From Unio delphinus (lineage: Eukaryota; Mollusca; Bivalvia; Unionida; Unionidae): a stretch of 64,000 nucleotides of DNA. Numbering within the stretch: position 1 is the stretch's first letter; each line of letters starts with the position of its first letter. Shown piece by piece: positions 47,891 to 59,400 of the stretch. Location: contig JAQISU010000070.1 of assembly GCA_029339505.1 (NCBI GenBank), forward strand, positions 4,021,501 to 4,085,500, read 5' to 3'. Under the pieces are notes generated by a model. The model saw nothing but the letters and a program-made list of their open reading frames with translations, was not told the DNA's origin and ran no database searches. Position numbers and translations under genes: made by a program.

Positions 47891-49400
47891 CATATTAAGT
47901 TTGTGGCTGATTTCCATCACAACATGGATATTGATACAATGTGGCCATTAGAATGCAAATAATTCTGAGAGATGACAATACTAGTATCACTAGACTAGTT
48001 AATTTGTAAATTTCTCAGATTAAAATTATGGATAATATTTATGTTAAATAAATGTGTCCTTTATGGTAGAAGATGTGGAGTTATCCTTGTCCTAAGTTTT
48101 GTAATTTTTCAGGTACTGTTGTGTGGCATCCACATTTAATGAATTTTTTCTAGTATGTTTTTTTTTTTTACATTGGTGAAACAGAAAAGATTTTACATGT
48201 GTGACATACAGGTAACTTTAGTGAATGAATTACCTTTTTAAAAACTTACAGATAAATCTACATGTTAATCCTTCTAAGGGAGATAATTCAGATACCTTTA
48301 TCAGCTATCTGTGGACTTTAGATAAAATGATGTATTGCTGGCACCATATGCCCTATGTCCAAACTATGTCATGAAAATTCAATATTTTTTTTTACAGACT
48401 GAATTTGTATATTTGCATGTCAATTTTTCCCTCAGGTTATTTTAAGAGGACAAAATTTACAATGTACATGTAAATAGTAATTACAGATGAAATGATATAC
48501 TGCTGCATATCGATATAATTTTCAATACGCAGCCTATGGTGCAATGCATTATTAATGCACTAATCAACATGACTGGCATTTCATCTTTTGAAGATCTGTC
48601 ATTGGTTGTATTTACAGTATGTGGTTTACAGACAGACATAGACTTATTTTCTGTTAATATGCTATTCTTGTTGTTAAGATTAGATGGAAGCTCACACCCC
48701 ACCTTTAACCAGAGTATGTGTTAGTTGTTCATGATTTTAATTCAAACTTTTAGACCTTGTTGTTCCGTATAATCGTCCGCAGTATGTGTCTTAGTCTTTA
48801 TGCTCTTTGTTTTGCACTGCATACTTTAAAAACTCCTTATTACCATTTTCATGTCTTCATTTTAATTTGGAATTATCTTCAAAAGCAATAGTCTAATTTC
48901 CTGGTGCTATGAAATTCTTGTTTAGAAAAGTCATAGTGGGGGAGCAGAGATGACTGACACCCGTCACATTCTCTGCAGATGCAAAAATCTGCCGCTGTAA
49001 ACAAATAGTAAGTTGTGACTGTACAGTAAAAAAGGTGTGAAAAGTTGTGCAGTTTGGAATGTTCCCCCTTACTGATTTTTAAAAAAAGTCTATTTGGCAC
49101 TTTGACTTGCTGGTTGCAATATTCAGAATTAAAGGAGACTTTCCAAATTTGTTCTTCATGTTTATTTGAGGTCCATTACAGGTCTTTTTGCTGAGAGAAC
49201 TGAGTGCATGTGCCTGCTACAGCTGTCTCAGATGAAGTGATGAGGGCAATGACTAATAATTAAATTAACTTGTAAAGGACCAGCAAGTTTCGTATTTGCC
49301 TCTGGCATCATTATGGGTATTGATATAGAAAAACTGTTGATTTATAGAAGAGTCATTTCACCCATTGTAAATAGTCATTCTTACATGTACTTTTTTTCAG

Positions 49401-51019
49401 GGACTTTATCGTTTGGGGAAGCCAGGATTGTATACCGGAATGGTCACTTTACCATTGAGATTCCAGGTAGTGAAGTACCAACTGACTCCGAAGAAAATAT
49501 AGAAAGAATTTATAAGGAGGATGGAAGGACATCAAAAACTAGCCTAGATGATGAGAAATATCAAAGCTCTGAAACAATGGAGGTAGATTTCTCGAGACCT
49601 TCAATGAGAAGGCAGTATGCTCTGACAACTTTGCCAAATGCAGGAAGACAGAATGAAGATGAGGATGGGGTGTTTGAAGATGAGGTGATAACTGTTAGAG
49701 AAATACCTCTTTCCCCAAAAGGGCGGTTTAGTCCACAAGATCAGCAAAGTTTTGATCAGTTTAGTCTACAAGATCAGCAAAGTCCAATGATGGGTTATAT
49801 GGAAAATGGTTATTATTCCTTACCTCGTAATATTGGAAGGAATAGACATGTGGAAGATTTTGATTCTCCTTTGGAGCAGGATTTTGATAGAAGTTTTGAT
49901 TCAAACCAAAGTCAGGATTCAGAGATTTTTGATTCAGCTGAGGAGAAACATGGCTTTCAATCCATGAATAAAAGTAGTTCTAGTTTGCCTGTTTCTGTTA
50001 AACAAGATAAAGGAACAAAGACAATTTTACGGCCACGAAGGACATCTAGCTTTAAACAAGCCACAGAAAAAGGCTCTATTCGGCTTTCAAGCATTGCTGA
50101 GGATAGTCAGCATAAACTTTCTCGGAGGCGAGCGGGTTCATTGGATGAGAGTAATAATATAAATGGAAACTCATTTCCAGCAAGAAGTTCTGGTGGCAGT
50201 TTCTTGCAAAGGATGGTGTTCAGACGAAAATCCTCTGCAGAGAGACCTGGTGGTAAGTCGGTAAGCTTTTCAAAACAGAATGACGCAGCAAAGGAATTCT
50301 TTGCCAAGAAATTGACATTAAAAACTTTCTTTAAAAGGAACAAATCAGAATTAACAGCAACAAGTCCAATCAAATCCATTAGTCGTCCAACTAGTCCTCC
50401 ATTAGCTGTTTTCAACAGCGATGAAGACATTCACAGCATTGAATCAGCACCATGTTCACCCTCAACTTCTGATAGATCTTTTCGTCAACGATACACATCA
50501 GGGGATGTAGATTCAGCAGTCCATTCTTTATCCAGAGTTCACTTTCAACAATCAGTTCCAAATGTAGACAAATTTTCCAAAATGGAAGAGGACCAAATAA
50601 GTATTCAGTCCAGTACAAGTAGCAATATGTCATCTCTTTCATCTCCCATTACAGAACAACCACAAAAACCAAAGACTCCTAAACCTGTTGGATCTTCACC
50701 TAAAAGAAATTTTACTGGTCATCCATTGCGTGCAATATCACAGACTGATTCTGTTTCATTAGTTGACAATGAAAGTATGGAGAATTCTACTAGGGAAATC
50801 ACTCCATCCAACGGGCACTCCATAAACTTTGATCGTCCTTTAAGTGCTCGTGATTTAATAGCTTGTGCAACAAATTTGACAGAACCAAAGATTTCTACAG
50901 GTCGCATTAATTATGATAAATTGATGATTGCTGCACAGGCAGATATCACCGCCAGCAACAGTAATGACAGTGGTATTCAAAATGATGTCAGTGTCCATTC
51001 CAGTAATGAATCATTCAGA
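49401..51019 (+). CDS. Large internal exon of an unidentified disordered phosphoprotein
   Basis: A 1619-nt exon after a CTTTTTTTCAG acceptor, ending before GTAAGT, a consensus donor. Two bases complete the split Gly, then 539 codons follow without a stop, ending in phase 0 (SNESFR). The N-terminus, TLSFGEARIVYRNGHFTIEI, looks like a short folded beta segment. The rest is Ser/Asp/Asn-rich and probably disordered. Basic patches with kinase or 14-3-3-type sites are RPRRTSSF, SRRRAGSLDE and FRRKSSAER (about residues 268, 299 and 331 of the two-exon product), then a conserved-looking basic helix AKKLTLKTFFKRNKSE (about 359-374) and SP/TP sites (RPTSPP, APCSPS). FDRPLSARDLIACATNLTEP (about 533) may be a second ordered segment. 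The translation beyond the GTAAGT meets a stop after 14 codons, supporting splicing. Composition suggests a cytoplasmic signalling or scaffold protein; I cannot assign a family. Confidence 0.88.
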
Positions 51020-51319
51020 GTAAGTAATTTTATTTCATATTATTTATTGTTATATTGTTAGAACCATGAAAAGAAAGCTTTCCAAAATATTTTTGTTAAC
51101 TCGTGTTAATACCTTGTGAGAAAAAAGCTGGTGGTAATACATAGAGACAAGCTTTTGTTAATACATTTGTGCAACATTATCATGTGTTAATACATGGTGA
51201 GACATTAGCTTGTGTTAATACATGGTGAGACATAACTTAGTTAAAATTCATAGTGAGGCAATATCAATGATAAGATTTATATTAAAATATTGGAAAGTCA
51301 CTGCAGAATATATCAACCA
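51020..51319 (+). other. Start of the downstream intron
   Basis: It follows the GTAAGT donor. A short ~27-bp repetition of TTAATACATGGTGAGACAT occurs at about 51180-51235. No downstream exon of the gene is recognised before the window end. Confidence 0.6.
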
Positions 51320-52700
51320 TCTTTCACTTGTGTTGATGCAGTTGTCACCTGATTACACCCATTTCACAGTGTTTTCACCAGAAGGCTTCTTATGATGTCT
51401 AGTTAGTCCTGATTGAAAATGGGCGAATCTGACATCCAATTTGACCACCACAGTAGCAGTCTTGAAAATTTTGTCACTATTCCTCCTGGATGGAAAGTTA
51501 TATGGTGATGGATTTTACCCAGACGAGTTTTTATGTTCTCATTAGGTTCTAATTGAAAATAGTGCAGATCTTATGGCCAATATGGCCCCATCAAAATGGC
51601 CATCTTGATAATCATGTAATTGATACTTCTCTCGAATGGTTGGTTATAACAGAATAGAGTTTTCACTAATACAAACTTAGAGACTTCTTAAATGAAAATG
51701 CCAAGCAGATGTCCAGTATGGCGGGTACTGAGACCATCTTGAAAATGCTGGTATATCTGCTTCCCAGAACAGAATATAAAATTGTCATGTGGTTTTCACC
51801 AAAAGATTCTTTATGATGTATTTATTGTTGCTTCAAACTGAAAACAGTACCAATCTGATGTCCAATATTGAAAAAATTATTATAACTACTTGTCCCTAAT
51901 GGATAGGTTTTTATTAAACCACATCTTTTTTTTGGCTGGTCGTAATGGAGCCATATTGTCATGTATTATGCCTGCCAAAGTGGCCATCTTGAAAATTGTA
52001 TTATCATTATTTTCCCTGAATAGATTGTCTTATCAGCATGGGGTTTTCAATTAAAGATGTCCTATGTGATATCTTGTTAATTGTAAATGAAAATTTTACC
52101 AATCTGAATTCCAATATGACTGCCACAAAATGATCACCTTCACAGTATTGTAATCACTACTTCTTCTAGATGACTGGTTATGTCAACATCAAATCATACT
52201 TTCAACAAAATATCTAGTTCAGCAGTTCTCAACCTATCTAGTGCCGCGACCCTTTTAATGCAATTCCAAATGTTGTGGCGACCCAAGTGTACAATTATTT
52301 TCGTTCATAACTGTAAAAATGTCTATTTCCGATGGTCGTAAGCGACCCCTGGCAAATCGTTGTTCGACCCTTGACGGGGTCGCGACCCACAGGTTGAGAA
52401 CCGCTGATCTAGTTATTACTAAATACAAATGTTGCCACTCTGCTATCAAATATGGTTACCATTACATCCAACTTGAAAATCTTGTTATGATTGCTCCTCC
52501 AAAATAGAAAGATATCAATATGGGTTTTCCACCAGAAGACTTCTTATGATGCTTTGTTGGTCCTACGTGAAAATGGTGCCAATTTCCTAAGTGAAAATGG
52601 TGCCAATTTCCTAAGTGAAAATGGTGCCAATTTGGCATCCAATATGTCCTTTACAGCAGCTAATTTGAAAATAATGTAATTGCATATGAATATCAAAGAT
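51320..52700. repeat. ~135-bp degenerate satellite, block 3
   Basis: Eight or nine units share the order: TTTTCACCAGAAGACTTCTT, ATGATGTCTAGTTGGTCCTG, ATTGAAAATGGTGCCAATCT, a CCAATATGGC...CCA segment, CATCTTGAAAATCTTGTTAT and CTTCTCGAATGGTTGGTTAT. The CTTGAAAAT anchors fall near 51462, 51601, 51731, 51861, 51990 and 52133, giving 130-143 bp spacing. A 187-bp hAT element interrupts the array at 52220. Near 52565-52625 a 27-bp segment (TTTCCTAAGTGAAAATGGTG) is triplicated. Confidence 0.78.
52220..52406 (-). mobile_element. SPIN-like non-autonomous hAT element
   Basis: A 187-bp element flanked by a perfect 8-bp duplication, atctagtt, at 52212-52219 and 52407-52414. Terminal inverted repeats are CAGCAGTTCTCAACCT on the left and CAGCGGTTCTCAACCT from the right (one mismatch). 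Read from the right end, the first ~30 bases, including TGTGGGTCGCGACCCCG, the later GGGTCGAACAACG, ATCGGAAATAGACAT, AACGAAAATAATTGTAC and AAAGGGTCGCGGCACTAG, follow in order the sequence I remember for SPIN (Space Invaders) hAT elements known from vertebrates, a triatomine bug and a pond snail. Assignment from memory, not from an alignment. No coding capacity. Confidence 0.82.
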
Positions 52701-53413
52701 GCTTTAAATACTGCTATTATGCTATTACCATTTTCACAGTGATCATGACCTTTAACCTTTTGACCCCCAAATCAATATACCTTTTTTTCTTATCAAGCAT
52801 ATTGTCATCCACATGCTTTGGAAGGTACATGGTTGAGAAATGAATTCCTGTGCAGAAAACATTTATAACTGTTTAGCCACAATAACATTGAAAGAAAAAA
52901 TTCCTGTAAAGTCTTTTCAGGCATTAAAGACTCAAACCATACTCTTGTTTAAAAATGTCAAGAGTTTATATTGTCCTAGACTGTCTTATTATGACAGAAA
53001 GAATATCATTTGAAACTTTGGTTAAATGCATGTTCTTTGTCAACCTTAAACACATTATACAATTTCTTTATACATTAGAATTAATTTATTTGTGAAAAAT
53101 ATACAGATATCCTTCTTATCTTGAAGAAGGCCATAAATGTGAAAGTCTTATTAAAATCATTCCAATCGTTTCAATCCAACCCATTTTTTTTCTTGCAAAT
53201 GGGTTGATGACCCCATTTATCTGGCAGTTTGGTTGATGCCCCAATTTATATGGCAATCGGATTGATGCTCCCACTTTTAACAGACTACTTGCTCTGTAGT
53301 GCAGAAAGTTGAATTAGTTGGAACATCCTTGACCCTTTCATTTGCATTCTAGAAAATGCCATTGGATGTAAATGGATGGCTTTTTGAATTGCCATTGTTG
53401 TGCTTGGTACATA
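52701..53413. other. Unannotated stretch
   Basis: AT-rich DNA, presumably intronic or downstream of the gene. A short repetition of TTGATG(C/A)CCCCA(A/T)TTTAT occurs at about 53203-53275. A (GT)n run lies at 53427-53440, just inside the SINE tail. Confidence 0.5.
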
Positions 53414-53425
53414 TTATGTCATAAT

Positions 53426-53752
53426 ATGTGTGTGTGTGTGTATGATTAGAATTTTTAATGTAGCGTTAACAGTATTTCAGTCATATCGCTATGTCGTCTG
53501 CAGTGAGGCAGTTTATAGTGATGTCTAACAATAGTGTGTCATGCCACAGAGATGTAGCATGATGTCCCACCCAGACACATTATCCTGATACCAGGCTGAC
53601 CAGTCCTAACACTAACCTCTTAATGCTGAGCGTCAAGTGAGGCAGCTGTTAGTACCATTTTGTAAGTCGTTGGTATGAATCGGCCAGGGATCAAAACCCA
53701 TGACCTCCCGCTTCTGTGGCGGACGCTCTAACCACTAGGCCACCAGAGCGGT
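53426..53752 (-). mobile_element. Full-length tRNA-derived SINE (type A)
   Basis: A 327-bp element flanked by a perfect 12-bp duplication, ttatgtcataat, at 53414-53425 and 53753-53764. On the minus strand the head reads TGGCCTAGTGGTTAGAGCGT (A box) and GGTCATGGGTTTTGATCCC (B box), close to a tRNA. The body has GGACTGGTCAGCCTGG, GGGTGGGACATCATGCTACA, ATCACTATAAACTGCCTCAC and AGCGATATGACTGAAA, and the tail is CA-rich. This copy is the reference for the others at 40640-40950, 42306-42410 and the split copy at 57467-61170. Confidence 0.92.
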
Positions 53753-53764
53753 TTATGTCATAAT

Positions 53765-54404
53765 GAACATAACTGAATGACATGTAATTACTAATAACAG
53801 CATAAGTATTAGCTTCATAATATTGATTAATTACAAAAAAACATTTCATTCGAAAGTTGCAGAATTTCAAAAGGGTAAATTGCATGCATGCTGTGGGGTG
53901 TAGCAATGTCATCATTCATCAAACTTGATTTTTAATGTGGATCTATAAGTTTGCATATCAAGCTTGAGGATTTTCATCTGTCATAACTTATTGTTTTGCA
54001 GTACAGTGAAACTCTTCAAAACCATGAACTCAGTATACTGAAATCCCCTCATGACCCGCATTTTTTTCTCATCAAGATTCATTCTTCTGCAATATCATTT
54101 TTTAACCCAGTAAACCAAAAACTCTACTTGAAATACAAATGTATTTCCCAAATTTCAGATTTATACTTTAAATGACCACAGTTAAACTGTAACTCAATAC
54201 AAACTGATAAATATTTTAGCTGCTAAATTTCTGACAGACAAATTATGCTTAGCAAGTACTGTAGTAGGCTGCAGATATTAAGAAAAAGTTATAGTAACTA
54301 AAAACCTTTAAGTAAGCTAAATAAAGTGTATTATTAATAATTAAATATTTAATATGTAAGTCATTAATTAAAACTGTTGATTTGTTAGTGTCTCCCTGTA
54401 GGTA
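53765..54404. other. Unannotated stretch
   Basis: No recognisable exon, RNA or repeat. Confidence 0.45.
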
Positions 54405-55092
54405 AGCCATTTAAGAAGGACAATTCTTATCTAATTGTCATTGATGCTGTTCATTGTACATGTATACATTATCAGAAGGACAGTTCTTATCTAATTGTCA
54501 TTGATGCTGTTCATTGTACATGTATACATTATCAGAAGCACAATTCTTAATCAGAAGGACAATTCTTATCTAATTGTCATTGATGCTGTTCATTGTATAC
54601 GTTATCAGAAGGACAATTCTTATCTAATTGTCATTGATGCTGTTCATTGTATACGTTATCAGAAGGACAATTTTTATCTAATTGTCATTGATGCTGTTCA
54701 TTGTATACGTTATCAGAAGGACAATTCTTATCTAATTGTCATTGATGCTGTTCATTGTATACGTTATCAGAAGGACAATTCTTATCTAATTGTCATTGAT
54801 GCTGTTCATTGTATATATTATCAGAAGGACAATTCTTATCTAATTGTCATTGATGCTGTTCATTGTATATGTTATCAGAAGGACAATTCTTATCTAATTG
54901 TCATTGATGCTGTTCATTGTATACGTTATCAGAAGGACAATTCTTATCTAATTGTCATTGATGCTGTTCATTGTATACGTTATCAGAAGGACAATTCTTA
55001 TCTAATTGTCATTGATGCTGTTCATTGTATACGTTATCAGAAGGACAATTCTTATCTAATTGTCATTGATGCTGTTCATTGTATATATTATC
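54405..55092. repeat. 54-bp tandem repeat, about 12 copies
   Basis: Units contain AGAAGGACAATTCTTATCTA, ATTGTCATTGATGCTGTTCA and TTGTATACGTTATC. The period is 18 codons, so a 200-codon + frame stays open (unit KDNSYLIVIDAVHCIRYQ). The first two units have an extra CATG and one is shortened near 54540. Internal units are nearly identical. Synonymous and non-synonymous differences look equally rare, so I treat it as noncoding. Confidence 0.94.
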
Positions 55093-55557
55093 AGTAGAAC
55101 ATTGAATGTTATTTTTAATTATATCTTCAGGCTTTTTTTAACCAGTATGTGGCTTCTCTTTTAAGCTGTACTGACAGATCCTGTAAAAGAAATATTCTTA
55201 AAGTCAGATTCACTCAGGGACAAATAAACAATAGAATATATCTTGTACAGAGTGTTTTTTGGCTGCTGCACAAGAAAAAGAATTGTTAATGCAAGACACA
55301 TAAGCTAAAGATATATAAAAATAACAGACAACAGCCCACTTCGTAGTCAAGCCAGGCTCCTGAACTGTAAACGTTATTGATTATATTGATTATTGTATAA
55401 TTAATAATTCCAATAGACTTACAGAAAAGTTATAAATGTATCTCATGCATTAGATATTTGTTGTGATGAGGACTTCTGTGGAGCAAATGTATTTATTATG
55501 TGACAAGATGTGATTACTTATGGAAGGAATGTAGATTGCTAAGCTAATTCTTAATTA

Positions 55558-55559
<2 letters not shown>
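55093..55559. other. Unannotated stretch
   Basis: Nothing recognised between the 54-bp array and the LINE tail. Confidence 0.45.
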
Positions 55560-55596
<37 letters not shown>

Positions 55597-56300
55597 GACT
55601 TTGTATAGTGCCTAATCTTTAAAAGCTCTAAGCGCTTTACACCATCAATAATATGACTACACTACAGAACAACAAATGACAAAAACAATGAAATTGGAAA
55701 ACATAAAAACATGCTGAAAATATATAAGATACAAAACATGATTAGGTCGCTAAGTTTGTCCCTGAAGTCGAAACAGGTGAGTCATGAGAGCACTCTTAAA
55801 AGGGACCACTGTGTCTTTGTGTCTAATTTCAATGGGCAATTCGTTCCACGTCGCCGGGCCCTGGTATGCAAACAAACGTTGTCCATATGACTTTGTTTTC
55901 ACCTTGGGAACAATGAGTATACGATTATCAGAAAAAGAGCGCAAGGATCTAGCTGGTGTATACACGAGTGAGGCTGGATAGTATGTTGGACTGGAGTCTG
56001 TCATTGAAATATAGCACAGAGAACAAATTTTGTGTTTGATTCTGTATCGAATTGATAGCCAGTGTAGGGTATAGAGCAGTGGTGAGGTGTGCTCTGATCG
56101 AGGTACTCTAAAGATGATCCGTGCAGCTGTGTTTTGAACTTTTTGAAGTTTCTGGAGTAAATACTGTGATGAACCAGACAGAATTGAGTTACAATAGTCC
56201 AGTCTTGAAAGTACTAATGAACACACAAATGTTTTCGTGGCATCAACAGAAAGATATTTACGAATGGAACTGATGGAACATATGTATCTTAAAGAAAATT
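55560..56300 (-). mobile_element. 5'-truncated LINE with open reverse transcriptase C-terminus
   Basis: On the minus strand a frame open from about 56300 to 55750 encodes the C-terminal part of a non-LTR retrotransposon ORF2. Diagnostic segments are SLVLSRLDYCNSIL, LQKLQKVQNTAARII, LHWLSIRYRIKHKICSL and SYGQRLFAYQGPATWNELP, ending LFRLQGQT. The polymerase core and endonuclease are absent because the copy is truncated at about 56300. The 3' UTR has GTAAAGCGCTTAGAGCTTTT and a (ATT)n tail at 55560-55593. CR1/L2-like clade by 3' end design. It is younger than the copy at 12050 because its frame is intact. Confidence 0.9.
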
Positions 56301-57453
56301 ACTAGCTGTCTTGATTGTGTGCACTTATACACACACACAGGCACTGATGCTCTCATAATTGCGCTCAATCTCTCTCTTCACATAAAACTTTTTTTTTATT
56401 ATTGTTAAACTTTCAAAAACCTCAGTAAGCTAAAAATATCTTAAAACCAAAAATCTTTTTGCGGCCCAATGTTTTAAGGGGTTGCACAATTTATAAGGAT
56501 TACTTTAACAATGAGTATTTTCGGGAGCTGAAGCTACTTTAGAAGATAAAGATGTTTGCTACATCACAGCATATGTCCCAGTCCATTCTGTCAATGCTAT
56601 TTGAAGCTTTTGTTTTACATTGCTTAAAGGTTAGTCCCTCTGTATTATGAACAAAATAAGTATGGGCTTTTCTAGTATACTTATATTTTAAATTTGTGTG
56701 CCTGAACACAATCTTCACTAGCCAAGGTTAAGATATGTTAAGCTATCTACACCTTGGCGTATAGATTAGACAATTCAATACTTTGTCCCAGCAACATCTG
56801 TGGGATTTCTTGAGTTGCCACCCCTAGTATGTAATGCCAACTAATCAATAGTGTATAATTGCAGTGTATTTTACATGGGCAGAAAATGGTGGAGGCACTT
56901 GACTTAATGAGGATATTTTGTACATCGAAAATATGACTAAAAGAGAGAAGTCATTACAGATGTATTTGAGAGTAATTGTGTATTTTCGTGATTTTGATTG
57001 GATACGTGGCTTGTTGCTGAATGTAATGAAATTCACAGACCTGAAGTAGGGCCTAACCGAGTAGATAATTTTCACCAAGTACTGAATCAAAGTATTTGGA
57101 TGTACTATTTGCTGGGTCCGGGCACGAACCGAGTAGTAGGTGCGACTCCAGAGTGTACCGTTTGTTTCATTATCATATGCATAGCTTAAACTTTTCGTGT
57201 ACCGTATACCGTATATATTGGCTATAAGATTAAATTTTTTATTATTAGGTATCATTATTATGTATTAAAAAACTTTTTTTTTTAAAAGTTCGATATTTAT
57301 TGAATTATTTTATTTGTAACCATTTGTGCACGTATTATTTGCCAAGGCGAATAATTCCGAGTAGTACCAAAAATCCGGATATTCGGCCGAAGCGAATGTC
57401 TGAGGCGATTTCCGGTTAGGCCCAAACCTGAAGCACTGAAATATCTGTTTGAT
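56301..57453. other. Unannotated stretch
   Basis: No supported gene. 57040-57180 and 57340-57420 are less AT-rich (for example GGTCCGGGCACGAACCGAGTA, CCGGATATTCGGCCGAAGCG) and may be old repeat remnants. Confidence 0.4.
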
Positions 57454-58152
57454 CCACCAAGGTGTAACAGCTCCAGTGGCCTAGTGGTTGGAGCATCCGC
57501 GGCGGAAGCAGGAGGTCGTGGTTTCGATCCCCGGCTGAGTCATACCCCTTATAAAAATGCAATCCTAGATCAAGCTTGCATGAGCTTGTGATAGCTCGTA
57601 GCATGCTTCTTACGATCTTAACTGTAGCTCGCTGACTACATGGGAGCTCGCACTGAGCTTGATTGGAGCTCGGTGAAATAATTTGGCTACATTCGAGTGA
57701 AGTTGCTTATATGACCTTCTTAGCAAACCCTGCAGATAAAAAAATTATCTATGAAATGAATATCATGAAAAATTAAATTACTAGAAAATGTAACATTTTG
57801 TGTATAAAATCATTAATTTGCATATCAAAACAATAATCTTGACATGTTTTGAAAAAGGTATTGAAATTCCACTTCTAATAGTTATTTGCTAGGTCGTCTA
57901 GTTGGCCACCCCTGGTAAAATAATAATAATAATGACTTTATTAAAAAAAGCTCATTTGGTCAGTCCTTCCGGCTTCCTTCTACATTTATATTTGTACATG
58001 TATAGATATATATATGATGCACAGATTTTTACAAGATGAGGTGTCTTAAAACTAGATAATTGATCTATTGCAACAATAAAATATGTACAAAGTTTGAAGG
58101 ATAAGTACATACAGGATTTATACAAAGAATAGTGGTGAAAATGTGTAAAATA

Positions 58153-58158
<6 letters not shown>

Positions 58159-58230
<72 letters not shown>
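58159..58230. repeat. (AT)n microsatellite
   Basis: A pure AT run of about 72 bases inside the 3.4 kb element. A short (AAT)n run is at 57919-57930. Confidence 0.97.
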
Positions 58231-58236
<6 letters not shown>

Positions 58237-58293
58237 GGTTTATGTCTTCTATTTTGATGTACATGTCTGCATGGTCCAGACTTACTACATGAA

Positions 58294-58844
58294 TGTATAT
58301 TTATCAATCATATTCATCAGAATTGGGGGGCACACAAGCAAAAGCAGTGTTCTTGCCATCATTTAATTGGATATACACATACAAGTCTTTGACATTTGTA
58401 ATTGGAACTGTTTTGTACTGCACATACTTCGATTTCAAAGGGACTATATTAACAGGATTTTCATCAATCACGCCATTTTCAATATTCTGTATTATTTCTC
58501 AGTTCCTTTATGACTGCATAATATTGTGCTTGACACAAACAATCAATGGTACAATTTCTGTGACACTGTGTATATATTTCAATATATTTCTCAACATGGC
58601 CAAATTTTCTTGATTCATCATTTTCGTAGAAAATAACAGTGTACAAGTTTCATTCTGAAACTGCAGAATACTGTAAAGATTGAAACAGAATTCCATCTTT
58701 ATACATCCTGTAGAAACAAAGCACTTTTTTAGGTTCATTAATGCCAAGGATTGAAGTTAAAAGTTTGAGCTGTTCATCTGAAAGTCTGTGTATTACTCGA
58801 CTGCCTATAACACCAATACCGTTTTTTTCTCCATATTTTGAACC
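58294..58844 (-). pseudogene. C-terminal remnant of a transposon-encoded protein
   Basis: Minus-strand translation gives about 180 residues of protein-like sequence. It starts GSKYGEKNGIGVIGSRVIHR, continues with EPKKVLCFYRMYKDGILFQS and RKFGHVEKYIEIYTQCH, and ends LYVYIQLNDGKNTAFACVPP followed by NSDEYD and a TGA at 58294-58296. It is broken by one in-frame stop (after SAVSE) and a frameshift near 58480. The layout (short beta-rich domain, a VP...K segment, a PPN-x-x-E/D-x-D end) is what I remember at the C-terminus of animal EnSpm/CACTA-type proteins, a low-confidence match. There is no readable upstream part; it begins abruptly next to A/T-rich tracts. Its position inside the 3.4 kb element makes it the likely remains of that element's own gene. 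Confidence 0.65.
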
Positions 58845-59156
58845 AGATTATGGGTATATGTTTTTTGTGCAAAAAATTTTTTTTTTTAATTTAAAAATAA
58901 TTTTAAAAAATTCATTGCAATATTCAGTTTAGTATGGGCACTCTGTTCCATTATGATAGCAATGTATCACATGTATATAGGAATACAGTTCTTCAGTATG
59001 ATTGGTTCATTTGAAATCGAGGCTACCATGCATGTATTTACCCGTCATATTGGATTTTGCAAACAGTTACCGCTGTCACTGTATCTCATCTTCATAATAT
59101 GCAACTTTTAATCATGTTGAATAAGAAAGAAGAATAATTCAGAATTTTCTCCATGA

Positions 59157-59400
59157 AAGACAAGAAAACAGCTGGAATGACAATTGTGCTGTCCTGTTTA
59201 GATTTGCGAAACAATCTGGTAGAGTAGAAAACTCTACGTTTTGCAAATTGTGTAATGTGATTTCGCTACTGGGCATGCAATACTAGAGCACGAAAAGCCT
59301 AATAAACATCAGCTTGCTGCTTCATCTGGTGTTTTTCAACAGATTACATCAAGGAGCACTGTGAAGAGAGTGAGGCATCAGAAACTTTGAAGGAGTTCAA
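59157..59400 (+). pseudogene. Zinc-finger-like fragment (hAT/BED-like), broken
   Basis: In + frames, SWNDNCAVLFRFAKQSGRVE leads into STFCKLCNVISLLG. After a one-frame shift near 59270 it continues HAILEHEKPNKHQLAAS. Together these give a C-x2-C ... H-x(n)-H pattern like the single fingers of BED/hAT-derived proteins. A related, further decayed block recurs about 308 bp downstream (59650-59755, with STVDRGRHHQL against STVKRVRHQKL). It lies within the 3.4 kb element on the opposite strand from the other remnant and may belong to a different, nested transposon. Confidence 0.45.

Larger units (their letters stand above)
42255..49400 (+). other. Intron, 7.1 kb, carrying satellite DNA
   Basis: It runs from the GTAATG donor to the TACTTTTTTTCAG acceptor and splits a Gly codon after its first base. 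It contains a SINE fragment (42306-42410), a 4.3 kb 39-bp satellite (43175-47470) and a second 39-bp-period array (47565-47890). 42411-43170 and 47900-49390 otherwise show nothing recognisable. Confidence 0.75.

Noticed and set aside
47151..47962. Long frames (up to 242 codons) with 13-residue repeats such as LVIVAYTCAYWHM
   Set aside because: Same cause: a 39-bp tandem array with open frames on both strands.
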